Part shown: positions 6,392-8,133 of the stretch, one piece after another
How the letters are laid out: each line of letters starts with the position of its first letter
Position numbering within the stretch: the first letter of the stretch is position 1
NCBI GenBank assembly: GCA_016783995.1
Contig: JADHVN010000060.1
Location: 1 to 8,133 of the forward strand
Direction: 5' to 3'
From: Actinomycetota bacterium
GTDB taxonomy: Bacteria > Actinomycetota > Humimicrobiia > Humimicrobiales > Humimicrobiaceae
Length of the DNA stretch: 8,133 nucleotides
Notes under the pieces: generated by a model
What the model was told of the DNA's origin: nothing
The model's database searches: none
Seen by the model: the letters and a program-made list of their open reading frames with translations, nothing else
Made by a program: the position numbers and the translations under genes

Positions 6392-7312
6392 ATGAGTGTA
6401 GAAGAGTTAATAAAAGCTGCTGGCATTCATGCAGCAGTTAATGATAAAAATACTGGAAGGCTGGTAATTAATAGAGATAAAGTTGTTGATTCAAATGTTA
6501 TTCCAGGACTGGTTATTGACGCAAAAGAGATAAAAGACGGAGTGGATATTAATTTTATATTAAAAGAGAATACCATAATAGAAAATCCAGTTCATCTCTG
6601 CTTTGGTGTTACTGATAAGAAAGCGATTCAGAAAATTATAATGAATGTTGATATCAGGAAGAATTCAAAAATATCGCTGATTGCTCATTGTGTTTTCCCT
6701 AATGCTGTAGATGTAAAGCATATAATGGATGCAAAAGTGAAAATAGGGAAGGGATCAAAATATTCTTACTTTGAAAGGCATATTCATAATGAAGAAGGCG
6801 GTATTGCAGTAATTCCAAAGGCGTATATTGATTTGGAAGAAAATTCGAGGTTTAAGACAGAATTTGAACTGTTAAAAGGTAGAGTAGGGACTATTGATAT
6901 TGATTATGAGATAACCTGCGGGAAAGCAAGTGTTATGGAAATGACTACAAGAATTAATGGTAGAGGGAATGATTCTATAAATATTAAGGAGTCAGGAAAT
7001 CTTGTAGGTGAAAGATCAAGGGGAGTACTGACATCAAAAATAGCAGTCAGAGAGAGTGCAAAAGCAAATATTTTTAACAGGATGATTGCAACTGGGGATT
7101 ATGCCAGGGGGCATGTTGATTGCAAGGAAATAATTCAGGATGATGCAGTTGCTAAAGCAATTCCTATTGTTGAAGTTAGAAATCCGAAGGCTCATATTAC
7201 TCACGAGGCTTCCATTGGCAGTGTTGATTCAAAACAGCTTCAAACCTTAATGTCCAGGGGGTTAAGTGAAGATGAATCAGTAGAACTTATAATTAGTGGC
7301 CTTTTAAGCTGA
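6392..7312 (+). CDS. sufB: SufB/SufD-family Fe-S scaffold protein (short, SufB-like)
   Basis: This 306-residue protein is the partner of SufC and forms the beta-helical scaffold on which Fe-S clusters are built. The C-terminal core reads much like SufB: C244 in GHVDCKEII, the block PIVEVRNPKAHITHEA (258-273) with H271-E272, and the SRGLSEDESVELIISGLL ending. By alignment from memory, C244 and E272 correspond to E. coli SufB C405 and E434, with almost the same spacing (28 versus 29 residues), so it looks SufB-like rather than SufD-like. It is much shorter than E. coli SufB (about 495 residues) and lacks that protein's long N-terminal region. AAGG (6383-6386) precedes the ATG. With SufC it likely forms a minimal B2C2 complex of the SUF-like minimal type found in anaerobes. 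Confidence 0.9.
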   Translation: MSVEELIKAAGIHAAVNDKNTGRLVINRDKVVDSNVIPGLVIDAKEIKDGVDINFILKENTIIENPVHLCFGVTDKKAIQKIIMNVDIRKNSKISLIAHCVFPNAVDVKHIMDAKVKIGKGSKYSYFERHIHNEEGGIAVIPKAYIDLEENSRFKTEFELLKGRVGTIDIDYEITCGKASVMEMTTRINGRGNDSINIKESGNLVGERSRGVLTSKIAVRESAKANIFNRMIATGDYARGHVDCKEIIQDDAVAKAIPIVEVRNPKAHITHEASIGSVDSKQLQTLMSRGLSEDESVELIISGLLS

Positions 7313-7317
7313 TAATC

Positions 7318-7326
7318 TGGTATAAT
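7318..7326 (+). promoter_or_regulatory. extended -10 promoter upstream of the bS22-like/metH genes
   Basis: TGGTATAAT is a perfect extended -10 element (TGn plus TATAAT) starting six bases after the sufB stop. No good -35 box is seen 17 bases upstream, which extended -10 promoters can tolerate. The predicted start near 7333 gives a leader of about 100 nt before the small ribosomal gene. Confidence 0.5.
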
Positions 7327-7335
7327 ATCTAATTC

Positions 7336-7426
7336 AGCTATCTAATGACATTGTATTGGAAATATTGCATTTAGCAGTTATATTTATTTAACTATAAATT
7401 TATTTATAAAATCTATTAGATGCTAA
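7336..7426 (+). promoter_or_regulatory. leader with alternative pairings at the bS22-like SD
   Basis: AGC-T-ATCTAAT (7336-7346) can pair with ATTAGATGCT (7415-7424), ten pairs with one bulge, ending right beside the SD. TTAGCA (7371-7376) can instead pair with TGCTAA (7421-7426), which reaches the first bases of the SD. The two pairings exclude each other. The loop between them is very AT-rich (ATAAATTTAT palindrome). No known riboswitch is recognised; this is a structural suggestion only. Confidence 0.25.
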
Positions 7427-7433
7427 GGGAGGG
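7425..7433 (+). promoter_or_regulatory. strong ribosome binding site of the bS22-like gene
   Basis: AAGGGAGGG is two bases before the ATG and is among the strongest SD sequences in the window, which supports translation of the 31-codon ORF. Confidence 0.7.
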
Positions 7434-7435
7434 TT

Positions 7436-7531
7436 ATGGGTTCAGTTGTTAAGAAAAGAAGGAAAAAAATGAGAAAGAAAAAGCATAAAAAGATGCTTAA
7501 GAGAACAAGATGGCAAAGAAGAAATAAATAA
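7436..7531 (+). CDS. small ribosomal protein bS22-like (AURKAIP1/COX24 domain), 31 aa
   Basis: This 31-residue, extremely basic peptide begins MGSVVKKRRKKMRKKKHKK and ends KRTRWQRRNK. It matches the AURKAIP1/COX24 domain, seen in mitochondrial mS38 and in the roughly 33-residue bacterial protein bS22 found in the mycobacterial small ribosomal subunit, whose sequence starts MGSVIKKRRKRM with the same KKKH..LL..TR..RR spacing. It should sit on 16S rRNA in the small subunit. The start is supported by AAGGGAGGG directly upstream. It has its own leader and a probable promoter after sufB, and lies 14 bases before the methionine synthase-type gene, so the two are probably co-transcribed. Its small size makes it easy to miss in annotation. 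Confidence 0.85.
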   Translation: MGSVVKKRRKKMRKKKHKKMLKRTRWQRRNK

Positions 7532-7545
7532 AACAAACCAAAAAA

Positions 7546-8133
7546 ATGAGTAATAATAATTTTAAAAATAAACAGGATTTTTTAAATGCTGTTGAAAATA
7601 AAATCCTTATTTGCGATGGTGCTATGGGAACCTCTTTACAGAATTTAGGTTTCACCGAAAATCCTGATTCATTAAATCTAAATGAAGAAGATATAAAAAA
7701 TGTAATAAATGTGCATTTAAGTTTTCTTAGGGCTGGTTCAGATATTATACAAACAAATACTTTTGGCTCTAATCCGGCAAAACTTAAGTCTTATGGTCTA
7801 ATATCGGATATAGAAAAAATAAATACAAACGCAGTAGCTGCTGCAAGGGAAGCTATCAATACTTTTAGAAAGGAAAGTAGCGATAGCAAGGATTTGTTTA
7901 TAGCAGGTGATATCGGTCCGCTGGGAAAACTGGTAGAGCCTTCTGGCGAAATAAAATACAGTGAAGCTATAGATTTGTTTTCACAGCAGATAGATGTACT
8001 TATAAAAAATAATGTAGATTTTATTTTAATTGAAACCATAATGGATTTACATGAAGCTCTGGCAGCAGTTGAAGCAGTCAAAAAAATAGATGATGATATT
8101 CCTATTGCATGTACACTTGCTTTTAATAAAAAT
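7546..8133 (+). CDS. metH: homocysteine S-methyltransferase domain, methionine synthase-type (3' truncated)
   Basis: The first 196 codons are present and the frame is open to the window edge. The N-terminal homocysteine-binding barrel is clear: DGAMGT (24-29), QTNTFGSN (69-76), GDIGP (121-125) and IETIMDL (162-168). In cobalamin-dependent methionine synthase this domain binds homocysteine through a zinc held by three Cys that lie further downstream, beyond the window, and transfers a methyl group to form methionine. The same domain also starts bifunctional homocysteine methyltransferase/methylenetetrahydrofolate reductase proteins, so metH is the best guess, not certain. No SD precedes the ATG, and an in-frame TAA just upstream (7525-7527) excludes an earlier start. 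Translation may depend on coupling to the bS22-like gene that ends 14 bases before. Confidence 0.85.
   Translation, partial: MSNNNFKNKQDFLNAVENKILICDGAMGTSLQNLGFTENPDSLNLNEEDIKNVINVHLSFLRAGSDIIQTNTFGSNPAKLKSYGLISDIEKINTNAVAAAREAINTFRKESSDSKDLFIAGDIGPLGKLVEPSGEIKYSEAIDLFSQQIDVLIKNNVDFILIETIMDLHEALAAVEAVKKIDDDIPIACTLAFNKN

Noticed and set aside
7307..7339. AGCTGA/TCAGCT inverted repeat after sufB as a terminator
   Set aside because: It has only six pairs with a 20-nt loop and no following T-run, and the loop contains a perfect extended -10 promoter.
7791..8081. Minus-strand 96-codon frame rich in Ser and Ile
   Set aside because: It is antisense to conserved motifs of the methionine synthase-type gene; it is a low-complexity shadow.

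Overview
This is an AT-rich bacterial window (roughly one third G+C by eye) with tight gene packing and, for most genes, strong Shine-Dalgarno (SD) sequences. All genes point right except one small zinc-ribbon gene. A two-gene SufC-SufB type Fe-S scaffold, with no SufD, SufS or SufU beside it, suggests an anaerobe. The 31-residue COX24/bS22-type ribosomal protein is closest, from memory, to actinobacterial versions. A deep-branching low-GC actinobacterial or other uncultured anaerobic lineage would fit, but the phylum cannot be fixed from this window.

Layout. Positions 1-1339 hold the 3' end of a SorC-family sugar-responsive regulator followed by a TIM-barrel sugar isomerase, probably the end of a carbohydrate-use operon. 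Positions 1382-2209 encode a membrane-anchored alpha/beta hydrolase. It converges on a minus-strand zinc-ribbon protein with a highly charged tail (2227-2577). A 352-nt divergent intergenic region (2578-2929) carries a good minus-strand promoter, a good plus-strand promoter, and a possibly structured leader. Next comes an ammonia-type NAD+ synthetase-like protein (2930-3838). After about 200 nt of non-coding DNA comes a DUF2779 protein that joins a Cas4-like Fe-S nuclease to a DEDD exonuclease fold (4048-5577).

Positions 5634-7312 carry sufC and sufB-like genes, which form the Fe-S cluster scaffold. An extended -10 promoter just after sufB is placed to transcribe a roughly 100-nt leader, the tiny bS22-like gene (7436-7531), and the start of a cobalamin-dependent methionine synthase-type homocysteine methyltransferase (7546 to the window end).

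Most of the window is housekeeping or ordinary metabolism. No CRISPR array, tRNA, rRNA or intact mobile element was seen. The items most worth a second look are the minimal SufCB pair with conserved SufB catalytic residues, the short bS22 gene and its leader, the double-nuclease DUF2779 protein, the divergent NadE, and a short repeat-like footprint at 1344-1363.
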